Origin: an uncultured Bacteroidia bacterium
GTDB lineage: Bacteria > Bacteroidota > Bacteroidia > Bacteroidales > UBA932
Length of the DNA: 52,859 bases
Direction: 5' to 3'
NCBI GenBank assembly: GCA_902779785.1
Contig: CACZDC010000006.1
Location: 1 to 52,859, forward strand
The position numbers and the translations under genes are program-made. How positions within the stretch are numbered: position 1 is the stretch's first letter; every line of letters begins with the position of its first letter. This document shows positions 26,601-35,251 of this stretch, piece after piece. The notes beneath the pieces were generated by a model, which was not told where the DNA came from, made no database searches, and worked only from the letters and a program-made list of their open reading frames with translations.

Positions 26601-26882
26601 GCCGTTAAAGTTGGCGGAGCTGCCGGTGTAGGTGGACATAGTGAAGCGGATCGGAGAGGACGTGTCCAGGTCAGTGAAAACGCCGACCTCGTCTCCCTCT
26701 GCCCAGGAGATGGTTCCTGCATCGGAATCCTGGACAAAAGACTTTGTCTCACCGGATGAAACGGCCAGGGTAATGGTTTTCTGGCCGGCAGGGAGGGATT
26801 CTTCCTGAGGGGTCTCAAGTTCCTTGTTACAGGAAACAGCGGCGAATGCGATCGCGGCTAAAAGATACAAATACTTTTTCAT
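23616..26882 (-). CDS. Fimbrillin/GLUG surface lipoprotein
   Basis: About 1088 residues from MKKYLYLL (26882), five residues inside the longest frame; this start has GGAGG eight bases upstream and gives a normal lipobox (AVSC). Residues ~25-285 are fimbrillin-like (GDEVGVFTDL, NNAFAYLRIKI, DYYIPVLPV). GLUG repeats run from ~300 to the end (GGLVGYFNSG, GGVVGYAKGE, GGLLGKVAGN). It is paralogous over about 1000 residues to 2086-6435 but lacks the FN3/jelly-roll insert. It is the last gene of the sigma/FecR/SusCD transcript and is probably displayed on the cell surface for attachment or substrate capture. Confidence 0.82.
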   Translation of the reverse strand: MKKYLYLLAAIAFAAVSCNKELETPQEESLPAGQKTITLAVSSGETKSFVQDSDAGTISWAEGDEVGVFTDLDTSSPIRFTMSTYTGSSANFNGTVTDGASEFYVFYPYDENATFDAVNKTVTTSLPATQVIVEHNVAKGAMVAVGTATKNGGSYSVTLNNAFAYLRIKITDENVSSIVIEGTKNIAGNATFSFADASVSGTPGSTTSIVASKSGGYFEKDNDYYIPVLPVNDVTLTFKLTVNNHGIASGTAPNDDWKAERTASAAFNFTRGTGKKFDNFTGGTWDWYFDIHDAASLKRFRALVEAEEFPTNGVAKITSDLDLSGETLTALTKEFKGTLDGQGHSITNWTSNGVALLNNVNGEVKNLTLASSCTLTFATSNPSQRAGFIANAVYNKGTLDGITSNATVQEVTDSFSSGVYAGVLTGVSYGIVKNCVNNSNVSIINTSTSGNFYLGGLVGYFNSGDKDACINNTNNGNVSLRVNVKGNNVFVGGICAGTSISAIASATSSKGTMRNCLNTGNISYYSTNGGSMTENGGTAGSGNYFKVGGLAGYWEGNMYDCTNGVDGDATKGQISVTVPTNETASCATGPAIGGVAAFVLRNMTGCKNYGNVTIEGTFGGGTVTNSGCGVTGEFCAAGVVGQIGPNDNADTYSLSDCHNYGTLNLKGWMAYVNGAGFNFGGVVGYSVVPVSLCTNNGAMTVESKGAFVRAGGVAGYTVSEATSLTNNGNLTVSVVRSTAGEVASYKQLSSELRIGGVVGYAKGEASACDNNNPLTLTTTAADNLAANLQLGGSVGYAGAAFSGSNKGKVTVTYNGKSVRCGGVLGEGVAQGLGSACKNEGDVDVTCPNVGQSWVGGVFGFIAAPSSGTVTHSGLENRGNLSFTVTDSSNSGFYYLSGVSGTSAASQIFSGCKNYGNLTYSGDAKIRIGGINAYMNKTAHDSVVECNITASCTGRDYSEVGGVSAYTAATDLKNWSFKGTINTSGSTKKVYTGGLLGKVAGNAKFNGCSFDGSLTGASGNNTPGLYSGGLQNAGKTITFGDSAKCVVKSGSKVNGSTITALANDNLVSQSSDGTNGFTSTGALTNIVIE

Positions 26883-26898
26883 AATTAATTCCTCCATC

Positions 26899-27048
26899 TT
26901 ACCAGTTCACGCCCATATCCTCTTCATCTGATGTGTCAAGGTTTGACACGGTCGTCCCATTGACGCTCGCGCAGAAATAATAATCTGCGTACACTTTCAC
27001 CACCGAAATGGTTGGCGAGACATAGAATAACTCTTTTTTTTGTTTCAT
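26899..27048 (-). CDS. Small acidic-tailed protein, 49 residues, unknown
   Basis: The frame begins MKQKKELFYVSPTISVVKVY and ends in an acidic tail DTSDEEDMGVNW. It fills the gap between the DUF1735-like lipoprotein (18 bases) and the fimbrillin/GLUG gene (16 bases) in the same operon, and it has no signal peptide. The PTISVVKV start, a central FCAS and an acidic, tryptophan-ending tail resemble short orphan proteins often seen next to Bacteroidales fimbrillin-like genes; that resemblance is from memory. Its function is unknown; a chaperone, signal or peptide precursor role would be speculation. Confidence 0.6.
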   Translation of the reverse strand: MKQKKELFYVSPTISVVKVYADYYFCASVNGTTVSNLDTSDEEDMGVNW

Positions 27049-27066
27049 AATAGATTGGTTAAGTGA

Positions 27067-28389
27067 TTATCTGTAAAGGACATCCAATTCTGACAGACTG
27101 GCGATATTGTTGCGGTTTGAAGTGGTGAACACCAGTTTCAGATATGAAGACTTCACCTCGGTCCCGCTTACGGTAAGTTCCCTCTTGGTGTTGCTCGAAT
27201 CACCAAAATCGAAATTGCTTATCAATTTCCAGTCCGAACCGTCAACGGAGCCATATATACTTCCTCCGCGAAGGTCCGAGACGTACTTGTCGCCTCGTCT
27301 GGTAAGAATGAAAGAAGATGCATATATTTCGCGGTTCACCTTCAGGATAATCTGGTATGGCAGCGAAGTGACTCCGTTATGGGAGGAACTAAACGCACAG
27401 TGCCACATCGTATCCTTATTGTCATCTATGATCTTGCTGGCGGCGTAGGTCGAACTTTGCCAGGAATCGCAGAAAGTGACAGAAAGCGCTGACTTTGAAA
27501 GGACTTTGCGGTTCTGATAATTATACACAGAAACTGATTCTCCGAGGACTTCGAATGAGCCATCCGTCTCGACACGCGCCACGATGGAATAGAACGGATC
27601 AGGAATGAGCGACTTGCGAATCACCACCATCCAGTTAATCTCAGAGACACCGTCCATAAGTTTTTCTTCAGCATTGCTGAGCTCCCAGGAGCCATCCGGC
27701 AACTGAGGATAAGGAAGACCCGGAGTCGCCTCGTTGAAGTGAAGAGTGACATCACAGTCCCACTTATTGTCATCCACACTGGTATAGACCTGATAGCTCA
27801 AGTAGATGTTTTCCGCATCTTCAACCACGTCGGCATATTTCAGTTCACTGGTACCGGCTTCATTGAAAACCAGACTGAGCTTTTTCATATCAGGCACGAG
27901 CAAGACTTGGCTCTGCTCCTCGTGGAGTTTTTCAGTAACCCCTTCCGTGAGGCTCTTGATCTTGAAAGGAACCACATATTCTTCGAGGTCCGAATAGTTA
28001 GCTTCAGTAGACAAAGCTTTAAGGGCATCGCAATCGAATACTATGTTGAAACTCCCCTTCCTGTTTACCGTGGAGACCTCGTCGTTCCCGATGGTATAAC
28101 AGTCGGAAGGAAGCGGACGATAAGCAGTCCCGTTATCTGCGTTATAGAGATCAATGAGCGTTTCGTCGTACTCCAGACGCACCGTCGCGTCAGCTGCCTT
28201 GTACCCGGCACAGTACACATATAACGGAGCGGAATATGACCGGGACACATCGTAGAAAGTGTCCGTCTTGACCAGTCCCCAGTGTGTCAGATAGACGGAA
28301 GGGTCGTACTGGTTGTCATCCAGATGGCTGCGCTCGATACATCCGGTGAAAAGCACTGCCAATGTGAGTATGATACTTGTCTTTTTCAT
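27067..28389 (-). CDS. SusE-like lipoprotein with DUF1735 and discoidin-like domains
   Basis: About 440 residues from MKKTSIIL (28389), 18 residues inside the longest frame, giving lipobox FTGC (Cys17). Residues ~25-150 resemble DUF1735 (BT_3987-like N-terminal) beta domains. The C-terminal ~140 residues look like an F5/8 type C (discoidin) fold: SSTYAASKIIDDNKDTMWHC, ILKVNREIYASSFILTRR, and GSVDGSDWKLI. Such proteins act as accessory glycan binders after SusD. It starts about 20 bases after the susD stop. Confidence 0.78.
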   Translation of the reverse strand: MKKTSIILTLAVLFTGCIERSHLDDNQYDPSVYLTHWGLVKTDTFYDVSRSYSAPLYVYCAGYKAADATVRLEYDETLIDLYNADNGTAYRPLPSDCYTIGNDEVSTVNRKGSFNIVFDCDALKALSTEANYSDLEEYVVPFKIKSLTEGVTEKLHEEQSQVLLVPDMKKLSLVFNEAGTSELKYADVVEDAENIYLSYQVYTSVDDNKWDCDVTLHFNEATPGLPYPQLPDGSWELSNAEEKLMDGVSEINWMVVIRKSLIPDPFYSIVARVETDGSFEVLGESVSVYNYQNRKVLSKSALSVTFCDSWQSSTYAASKIIDDNKDTMWHCAFSSSHNGVTSLPYQIILKVNREIYASSFILTRRGDKYVSDLRGGSIYGSVDGSDWKLISNFDFGDSSNTKRELTVSGTEVKSSYLKLVFTTSNRNNIASLSELDVLYR

Positions 28390-28408
28390 CACTTGCTTCG
28401 TTAGGATT

Positions 28409-30325
28409 CTACCATCCGAGGTTCTGAGTATATCCGGGAACACGGTCCAGTTCTTCCTGATTGATCGGGAGGAAATAGTTCTTCACCTTGAAAACCCTCT
28501 CCGTCATAAAGCCGCCCTCTCCGAAACAATCGAAGATGGAGGTGCGTTTCCAATAGTTTCCCTCCAATTCGTGGTTGGTAATGTTGATGTTGCAGCCGAC
28601 CACCGCCCCGCTGTTCTGCTTCTCGGAGATCATCCAGGTGTTGCAGTCGATGTAGCGGCTGCCTTCGAAACACATTTCCACCATACGTTCACGGCGGATA
28701 AACTTGCGCTGCAAGTCCTTGTCTCCCACAATCTCGCCATAAACCTTGCCGGATCCGCTTCCAATCTCCGGCACACCGGCACGAGAGCGTATCATATTCC
28801 AGTATTTCAGGATGTCCGAGTTGGTGGGGTCATACTCGTTGAGACATTCGATGTAGTAAAGGAGAATGTCCGCGTAGCGGATAATTGGCCAGGAAATGGA
28901 GCCGTAGTCCGAAGTCGTGCCATCCTTGTCCGGATCATTGAACTTCAAGGGAAGGTAGCCGGTGGGAGAATAGTTCTGGAAAGTTCCGGGACCATTTGAA
29001 CCTCCGCGGAAAAGCTGGATTTCATTCACGACGGTGTTGCCAGCCGTGTAGCGCTGGCCGCTCCAGACAATATTTGCATAGAAACGGGGTTCCCTCCCGA
29101 CGTACATATTCATTGTATTGACTGCACCTTGCTGAGGGCTGTTCTGCGGGCAAAGCTGCCAGTATTTGTTGACCATCGAGGTGTAACCTGTCTCCTTGTA
29201 ACCGGACTGAGGGTCGATGTCTATGACTCCGAGCCCGTTCTTGTAATTGTCATCCTCAAGGTTGCGGATGGGGTAACGGCCGTTGGCCATCGCGAAATGG
29301 TCAACAAGTTTCTGGGTGGCTCCGCATCCGCCGTAACTCTTGGTCGTACCAATCTGGCAAGGCATAGTCATTTGCCTCCAGTTGCCTGATTCCTGTTTGG
29401 AAAAGATCAGTTCCGAAGAGTTCTTGCTGATGAAAATGTTATGGTAATTCAAGACAGGGTCCAGGGTCCTGTCGTCGACAAGATTGTAAACGTTCAAGTC
29501 GATCACGTCCTTGCAAGCATCGGCTGCCGTCTTCCACTTCGTCGCATCGTAAGTGGTGCAGAACACCAGATTGCCGTCTTTGTTACGTAGGTTATCGTAA
29601 ATGCCGCGTCCATTCTGTCCATTTAGCAGAGGACGTGCACTGTACGTCAGCAGCCTGGCTTTCAGGGCCATTGCAGCACCTTTCGTAGCGCGGCCAAGAT
29701 AGTTGCTGCCCCAGTCCAGGGGAAGGTCTTCAGCGGCATCGTCAAGTTCATTGCAGATCCAGTTTACGATGGTCATCCAGTCGGAGCGGTCGTATTCCGA
29801 AAGGTTCCTGTCATTGAAGTCTACCAGTTCGTCGCCCAGGAACACCACCGGACCGTTCCAGGTAATCAGTTCCATATAATAGTACGCACGGAGGAACCTG
29901 GCTTCAGCCTGCATCTGACGGACCTGGATATCGGTCAGTTCCTTGCACCTGTCGACATTGCGCATAAAGAAAGTGCTTTCCCTGATCCCATAGTACAGGT
30001 ATTGATAGTATGTAGTCCGAAAATGCGTAGGACTGGTCGCTGCGGAAAGGCCTCCGTGGTTGGCTAAGGCAAAGAAACGGTTGCCGGTAAAGGCGCAGGA
30101 ACCCTCGTCCGAAGCAATCTCGCGGATATCGTAGCCGACATTCAGCGAGAAACCCGGAATGAAAGAATAGCAGTTTACCAGATACTGGAATGTGCTCTTC
30201 TGCTTCTGAAAAACGTTTTCCGAAGTGAGCTGGTCATCAGGCTGACGGTCAAGATAGCTGTCGCAGCTCCAGATGAGCATCGTGGAAGCCAAAGACAATA
30301 TGGCAAATATCTTTTTCATATTCAC
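28409..30325 (-). CDS. susD: SusD/RagB-family substrate-binding lipoprotein
   Basis: A 638-residue RagB/SusD protein with lipobox IWSC and the usual DSYLDRQPDDQLTSENVF opening. Later motifs include RWADILLYYIE-like IIRYADILLYYIE, IRSRAGVPE and FIRRERMVEMCFEGSRYID. It ends YTQNLGW, like the other SusD here. It follows the STN-type SusC by six bases. The two SusD proteins are only distantly alike, so the two loci probably take up different ligands. Confidence 0.93.
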   Translation of the reverse strand: MNMKKIFAILSLASTMLIWSCDSYLDRQPDDQLTSENVFQKQKSTFQYLVNCYSFIPGFSLNVGYDIREIASDEGSCAFTGNRFFALANHGGLSAATSPTHFRTTYYQYLYYGIRESTFFMRNVDRCKELTDIQVRQMQAEARFLRAYYYMELITWNGPVVFLGDELVDFNDRNLSEYDRSDWMTIVNWICNELDDAAEDLPLDWGSNYLGRATKGAAMALKARLLTYSARPLLNGQNGRGIYDNLRNKDGNLVFCTTYDATKWKTAADACKDVIDLNVYNLVDDRTLDPVLNYHNIFISKNSSELIFSKQESGNWRQMTMPCQIGTTKSYGGCGATQKLVDHFAMANGRYPIRNLEDDNYKNGLGVIDIDPQSGYKETGYTSMVNKYWQLCPQNSPQQGAVNTMNMYVGREPRFYANIVWSGQRYTAGNTVVNEIQLFRGGSNGPGTFQNYSPTGYLPLKFNDPDKDGTTSDYGSISWPIIRYADILLYYIECLNEYDPTNSDILKYWNMIRSRAGVPEIGSGSGKVYGEIVGDKDLQRKFIRRERMVEMCFEGSRYIDCNTWMISEKQNSGAVVGCNINITNHELEGNYWKRTSIFDCFGEGGFMTERVFKVKNYFLPINQEELDRVPGYTQNLGW

Positions 30326-30331
30326 TTCAGT

Positions 30332-33300
30332 TTAGAATGAGAGGTTGAGGCCTGCGTTCACGGTCATAGTGATAGGATAGGCGGCGGCGCCACCGGACAC
30401 GTTCTGGTCCGGATCCCAAAGTTTGAACGGGCTGAACAGAAGTAGATTGTTTCCGGTGATGAAAAAACGGCAGTTCTGCAGTTTAGCCTTCTGAACCAGG
30501 CGCTTGGGCAGAGAATAACCGATTTCGGCATTCTTCAGCCTCAGATAGCGACCGTCCACCAGCCAGAATGTGGAAAGCTGGCTGTTGTTGGTATTCGGAC
30601 CATTGGTAAGGCGTGGATAACTCGCGTCAGTACGTTCCGGAGTCCAGTAATTGTCCACTACGTCGGCGAGCAGGTTGGACTGGGTGATGGAACTGGAAGT
30701 AAAGCCACAGGTTAGCGTGGAGTACTTGCTGAAACGGACATTGTCGACGCCCTGGAAGAATACCGACACGTCGAATCCGTTCCAGGCGACGGAAAGGCCG
30801 AATCCATAAACGATCTCTGGAACCGAGGTAGCGCCGAGCGGCTTACGGTCGAAGGAGTTGATGTATCCGTCACCGTTAAGGTCGACATACTTGATGTCTC
30901 CGGGTTTGACCTCGCCGTAATACGATGACTGGTCCGGGGAACTTGCGATATCCTCTTCATCCTTGAACAAGCCGTCCGCCACAAGACCGAATGATTCCCA
31001 GCGGGCCTGACCAGTATGATTCAGGTAAAGTTCCGCCCAGTCAGGCTGGTCCATATCCAGGATTACGTTGCGGGCAAAGGTGAAGTTTGCCAGTCCGGTC
31101 AAGGTAACTTCGCCAATGCGGTGATTATAGTTGACTGATGCATCGATACCGGAATTGCGCATACGACCGATATTCACCCAGGGATCGTTTATGACACCCG
31201 CGAAAACAGGAATGGACTTGCGCTCAAGGAAGATTCCCGAACGATTCTCATAGAAATAGTCGAACTGGAGTTCAAGCTTGTCGAAGAACTTGGCGTCGAA
31301 TCCAAGATCCAACTTCCGGGCGGTCTCCCAACCCACGTTCTTGTTGGCCCACTCACCCATCCTCAAGGAAGAATATGAGGTACGCGTCTCGCCGAAATGG
31401 TATGAAGAGCCATCTTCAATGGTTTCCAGATAGATGAAACGGCGGTTTCCGCCGATGTTGTCATTACCGACGAGACCGTACGAGCCCTTGAACTTCAGAG
31501 AAGTAATATAGGGCTTGATGCCCTTCCAGAACTTCTCATTGGAAACCATCCATCCGGCCGCGACAGAAGGGAAGAAACCGAAACGGTGACCTGGAGAGAA
31601 GTTCTCTGATCCGTTGTAACCGGCATTGAATTCAATGAAATACCTATAGTTGTAATTGTAGGTAAGACGTCCGGCGACACCCTGATGGCGATACGGCAAA
31701 GCATTCTGAGAGGTCTTGGCGCTGGATCCCACATAGTTCTTCTGGCTCTGCTGATAGAGGAGAAGGGCTGTCAGGTTGTGCTTTCCGAATGAACGTGCCC
31801 AATTGAGGTTTGCCTCAAGGTACCAGGCCCTCCATCCTTGGGAAGGATAACTGAAACTTAGCGTCTGGGAGCCTTCCACGATCTGCTTGAGGATAAGTTG
31901 GCCGTCGTCGTCACGATAGGCGTTGCCCCACTGTTCGGGAGTCCTGGTACGGTCCTGGGAATGCTGGTTGTTCGCATCGAAACTGACCTTGAAATTACCG
32001 GAAAGCCCGTCCGTCAGCCAGGAAAAATCGTGTTTAATGTTGAATACCGACTGGGCATTGTTGTAAAAGCTCTGCTTGTAGCCGGTCTGAGTGACGAGCG
32101 CATACGGGTTGGAGCCTGCCTGTCCGCCGCCAGGTCCGGGATATTGCCCCGTGCTGTAAACGGTCGGAAAGGCGCAGGAAGGCGTATAAAGAGCCTGGGC
32201 CCATATGGTGGATGCTGACGTGCCGCCCTTGTTTTTCTGCTCGAAAGTGGTCGCGAGGTTGATGTTCAGGGAGGTATGAGTGCTTATCTTGACATCGACA
32301 TTCGAACGGAAATTGAATTTCCGGTAGAACATATTCGTATTGTAAGCCAGGGTAGGATCGGTCTTGAATAAGCCGTCTTCGTTATAGTACCCTCCGCTCA
32401 CATAATACTTGATGGCACTTGAACCTCCGCTCACGTTGATGTTGGCCCTGGTGTCGGTGGTGCTGGTCTTGAAAATCTCGTTGATCCAGTCCACATTGGG
32501 ATACAAGTCGGGATCAGTTCCGCTCGCAATGGCATCAATCTCATAAGGACTGAAATATTCGTAGCCGAGAGCCTCGTTATACATCTTGGCGAAAGTCGGT
32601 CCGTCAATCACTTTCGGGACTCGCGTAGGGGCAACGATTCCGTGCTCGACTTTCACATTGATCTTCGCTCTTCCCTCTTCACCGCTACGGGTAGTGATAA
32701 GCACCACTCCATTTGCACCGCGAACGCCGTAAACGGCCGTAGCGGCAGCATCCTTCAGCACAGAGAACTCCTTGATGTCTTCATAGTCTACAAGGTCCAG
32801 AGAGCGTTCCACTCCATCTACCAGCACAAGCGGATTCGCGCTCTCTCCGAAAGTAGAGACCCCGCGGATAAAGAAAGTGGAAGCCTGGCCCGGTTCACCG
32901 GTCCGCTGATATGAAATGACACCCGACAGGCGGCCGGCCAGAGAGTTGGATATCTTTGAAACGGGGACTTTGAGCTGGTCAGGATCGATGGTCGTGATAG
33001 CGCCTACGATAGAAGCCTTGCGCTGGTGGCCATAACCGACAGCCACGGCTTCTTCCAGCACGAAAGTATCATCTTCCAGGACGACATTGATCGTCTCCGC
33101 CCCTTGCCCGATACGTACTTCGACCTCCTTGAAACCAAGAGTCGAAAACTTTACGAATCCATAATTGCCGCTGAAAGTAAGAGAGTAGTTACCGTCTATA
33201 TCCGTAATGGTAGATATTTCGGTATCTTTCACCCATACGGCACATCCGGTCAATGGCTCTCCATTCTTGTCCGCAACTTTTCCGCTCAGGCGGTGAGTCT

Positions 33301-33676
33301 CCTTGGAAGGGGTCGTCTGGCGCACGGACGCCTGAGGCTTTTCCTCCTGCCGTTTCAGTACTATCTGGCGTCCGTCAATGCTGTAGGTAACGTCGGTGCC
33401 GGCAAAAAGCTCGTCAAGCACCTTGCGCACATCCATACTCCGTGTGGTAATGTTCACCCTGCGGTTTCCCTTCACAACGGCGCGGCTATATAGGAAGACA
33501 TAGTCGGAATTAGCCTGGATGTCGCCAATGACCTGTTCCACGGTCACATTATCCGCATTGACAGACTTGCTGAGGTTTTGTGCATCTAAGACGAATTCTC
33601 CCGCACCGAGCATAAGGAAAACTGCAAGCGAGAGAAAAGCGATGCGCGGTCTGGAATCCAAATGGTATCCTGACAT
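30332..33676 (-). CDS. susC: STN-type SusC TonB-dependent transporter
   Basis: A 1114-residue SusC. After the signal peptide, an STN domain (about residues 35-115: VTVEQVIGDIQ, DVRKVLDELFAG) can contact the FecR protein. Then come the regulatory-like domain (LSGKVADKNGEPLTG), the plug with IKEFSVLKDAAATAVYGVRGANGV, and the barrel ending TVNAGLNLSF. STN-bearing SusC proteins both transport and signal substrate through an anti-sigma factor. The FecR and sigma genes directly upstream fit this exactly. Confidence 0.94.
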   Translation of the reverse strand: MSGYHLDSRPRIAFLSLAVFLMLGAGEFVLDAQNLSKSVNADNVTVEQVIGDIQANSDYVFLYSRAVVKGNRRVNITTRSMDVRKVLDELFAGTDVTYSIDGRQIVLKRQEEKPQASVRQTTPSKETHRLSGKVADKNGEPLTGCAVWVKDTEISTITDIDGNYSLTFSGNYGFVKFSTLGFKEVEVRIGQGAETINVVLEDDTFVLEEAVAVGYGHQRKASIVGAITTIDPDQLKVPVSKISNSLAGRLSGVISYQRTGEPGQASTFFIRGVSTFGESANPLVLVDGVERSLDLVDYEDIKEFSVLKDAAATAVYGVRGANGVVLITTRSGEEGRAKINVKVEHGIVAPTRVPKVIDGPTFAKMYNEALGYEYFSPYEIDAIASGTDPDLYPNVDWINEIFKTSTTDTRANINVSGGSSAIKYYVSGGYYNEDGLFKTDPTLAYNTNMFYRKFNFRSNVDVKISTHTSLNINLATTFEQKNKGGTSASTIWAQALYTPSCAFPTVYSTGQYPGPGGGQAGSNPYALVTQTGYKQSFYNNAQSVFNIKHDFSWLTDGLSGNFKVSFDANNQHSQDRTRTPEQWGNAYRDDDGQLILKQIVEGSQTLSFSYPSQGWRAWYLEANLNWARSFGKHNLTALLLYQQSQKNYVGSSAKTSQNALPYRHQGVAGRLTYNYNYRYFIEFNAGYNGSENFSPGHRFGFFPSVAAGWMVSNEKFWKGIKPYITSLKFKGSYGLVGNDNIGGNRRFIYLETIEDGSSYHFGETRTSYSSLRMGEWANKNVGWETARKLDLGFDAKFFDKLELQFDYFYENRSGIFLERKSIPVFAGVINDPWVNIGRMRNSGIDASVNYNHRIGEVTLTGLANFTFARNVILDMDQPDWAELYLNHTGQARWESFGLVADGLFKDEEDIASSPDQSSYYGEVKPGDIKYVDLNGDGYINSFDRKPLGATSVPEIVYGFGLSVAWNGFDVSVFFQGVDNVRFSKYSTLTCGFTSSSITQSNLLADVVDNYWTPERTDASYPRLTNGPNTNNSQLSTFWLVDGRYLRLKNAEIGYSLPKRLVQKAKLQNCRFFITGNNLLLFSPFKLWDPDQNVSGGAAAYPITMTVNAGLNLSF

Positions 33677-33682
33677 AATTTA

Positions 33683-34561
33683 TCAATAGATTACTGTATA
33701 TTCTTTTTCTCCGTCCCTGCATGATTTGGCTTTCCATTTGAGCGGTGATACCAGAGACAGGTAGTTAAGGATGTCTTCGAGGCTTTCCCCGTTGACGAAC
33801 ATAGCGTGATAACTGACATCGCTGTGAGAGAAATCCGTCATCTTCATACGGCTTCCGAAATGGCGTGAGACAGCGTTCAGGATTTCGTCCATAGGACAAT
33901 TGTTGAACACCAGCTGCCCGTCTATCCAGCCGACCATATCTTCCGCGGCGAAATTCTCCACGTTAAACTCGCCGTCTTTCCGGGAATAAGTCAGTTTCTG
34001 AAGCGGAGACAGCGTGCATTCCACCTTGTCGGAATTGAAAAGGACATTGACGCTTCCCTCGACAAGCAACGCCTGGGTAAAAGATTCGTCAGGATAAGCG
34101 ATCACGTCAAAACGGGTACCATATACATTGATGGTGATTCCCGCATCGGTCCTGACGAAGAAAGGCTGTTTCTGACTGGCCGTAACATCGAAAAAGGCCT
34201 GCCCGCTAAGGTGGACATCACGATGATCCTTCCGGAAAACCTCCGGATAACTCAGCGTACTGCCGGAATTGAGCCATACGTGGCTGCTGTCAGGCAGGGT
34301 CAGGCAAAGAACCTCTCCGACTGGAGCCGTAACGCTGATGAGATTGTCCGTCACATTGTTGCCACGGAAGAAGAACCAGGAAGAAATGAGAAGCACAAAG
34401 GCCGCAGCAATTCCGCAGAATGCGCTCCTGCGTTGCCGGATACGGCGTATCCTGCTGACAGTCTGCCGGTAGTTTCCCTGGACATCGATGCTCTTCAGCG
34501 CCTCAATATCATCAAGGATTTCTTTGATTGCGAGTTGTTTTTCTTGTAGAGTCTTTTCCAT
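33683..34561 (-). CDS. FecR-type anti-sigma factor
   Basis: A 292-residue protein with a cytoplasmic N-terminus, one membrane segment at residues ~46-65 and a periplasmic FecR domain (VTAPVGEVLCLTLPDSSHVWLNSGSTL, FFVRTDAGITINVYGTRFDV). The C-terminus (DEILNAVSRHFG, LEDILNYLSL) is the STN-contacting part. It should hold the ECF sigma factor until SusC signals substrate. It begins six bases before susC. A hairpin at 34577-34591 lies in the gap after the sigma gene. Confidence 0.92.
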   Translation of the reverse strand: MEKTLQEKQLAIKEILDDIEALKSIDVQGNYRQTVSRIRRIRQRRSAFCGIAAAFVLLISSWFFFRGNNVTDNLISVTAPVGEVLCLTLPDSSHVWLNSGSTLSYPEVFRKDHRDVHLSGQAFFDVTASQKQPFFVRTDAGITINVYGTRFDVIAYPDESFTQALLVEGSVNVLFNSDKVECTLSPLQKLTYSRKDGEFNVENFAAEDMVGWIDGQLVFNNCPMDEILNAVSRHFGSRMKMTDFSHSDVSYHAMFVNGESLEDILNYLSLVSPLKWKAKSCRDGEKEYTVIY

Positions 34562-34569
34562 AATACAAC

Positions 34570-34591
34570 AATAATACGGACAAGCAGTCCG
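34570..34591 (-). promoter_or_regulatory. Hairpin and shared 12-bp box before fecR
   Basis: The spacer between the sigma and fecR genes holds a five-base-pair hairpin (34577-34591) overlapping GTCCGTATTATT (minus strand, 34570-34581). The same 12 bases occur at 35216-35227 upstream of the GH27 gene. It might be a promoter part read by the ECF sigma factor, but the distances to the two start codons differ (8 and 24 bases). Confidence 0.3.
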
Positions 34592-34621
34592 ATTGCGACA
34601 AAAAAAAGACGATTTACAGAA

Positions 34622-35161
34622 TTATTCTCCCAGGATGTAAAGGAAGAACAATAAAGGAAGATAGTCTGCGAGTTTGTTTCGAAGGATTTCCATCACGGAT
34701 GCACGGTAACGCTCGACTGAACGGACAGAAACGCCCAAGGCCCGTGCAACTTCACAGACTGGTTTTTCATCTACGATGTTTTCAGTATAGACAACACGGT
34801 ATTTCTCAGGAAGAGCTTCTACAGACTCTTCAAGCAGCGCATACAGTTCATTGAGAGAGTAAATTTGCTCCGGACTGTCTGCATATGATGGAGCCGCAAA
34901 AGTATGCTTCTCTGAATATGCTCTGGCCACATTGTCGTGACGCAGAAAATCGATACAGGAGTTCTTGACGCTGGTTTTAAGGAAAGAAAGGGCCTTTTCG
35001 CGAATCAGGATGAAACGTTCTCCCTTGAACCACAGGCGCGCGAAGACCTCGCTCACAATATCCTGGCTCACTGCGTCAGACTGCACATAGCGCTTGGCGT
35101 AGAGGCAAAAAGCGGCGAAATAGTCCTCATATAACGACTTGTATAGACTCTCCTTGTCCAT
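34622..35161 (-). CDS. ECF-type RNA polymerase sigma factor
   Basis: A 179-residue ECF sigma-70 factor. Region 2 is at residues ~10-75 (FAAFCLYAKRYV, DIVSEVFARLW, FLKTSVKNSCIDFLR). Region 4 is at ~110-165 (EALPEKYRVVY, VCEVARALGVSVRSVERYRASV). I start it at MDKESLY (35161); the open frame runs on to 35863 but that part is antisense to the GH27 gene. A -7 box lies only six bases before this ATG, so the message may be nearly leaderless. It works with the FecR gene downstream to induce the second Sus-like locus. Confidence 0.9.
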   Translation of the reverse strand: MDKESLYKSLYEDYFAAFCLYAKRYVQSDAVSQDIVSEVFARLWFKGERFILIREKALSFLKTSVKNSCIDFLRHDNVARAYSEKHTFAAPSYADSPEQIYSLNELYALLEESVEALPEKYRVVYTENIVDEKPVCEVARALGVSVRSVERYRASVMEILRNKLADYLPLLFFLYILGE

Positions 35162-35166
35162 CCCGG

Positions 35167-35174
35167 CAAAGATA
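35167..35174 (-). promoter_or_regulatory. -7 box of the sigma-fecR-susCD transcript
   Basis: TATCTTTG on the minus strand ends six bases before the sigma factor ATG. With normal spacing the transcript would start at or next to that ATG. Confidence 0.6.
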
Positions 35175-35251
35175 CAACTTTTTCTTGACATATCGCTGTC
35201 GCTATTCCGGGAGGAGTCCGTATTATTATCAGGATAACAAAAGCGAAAGAT

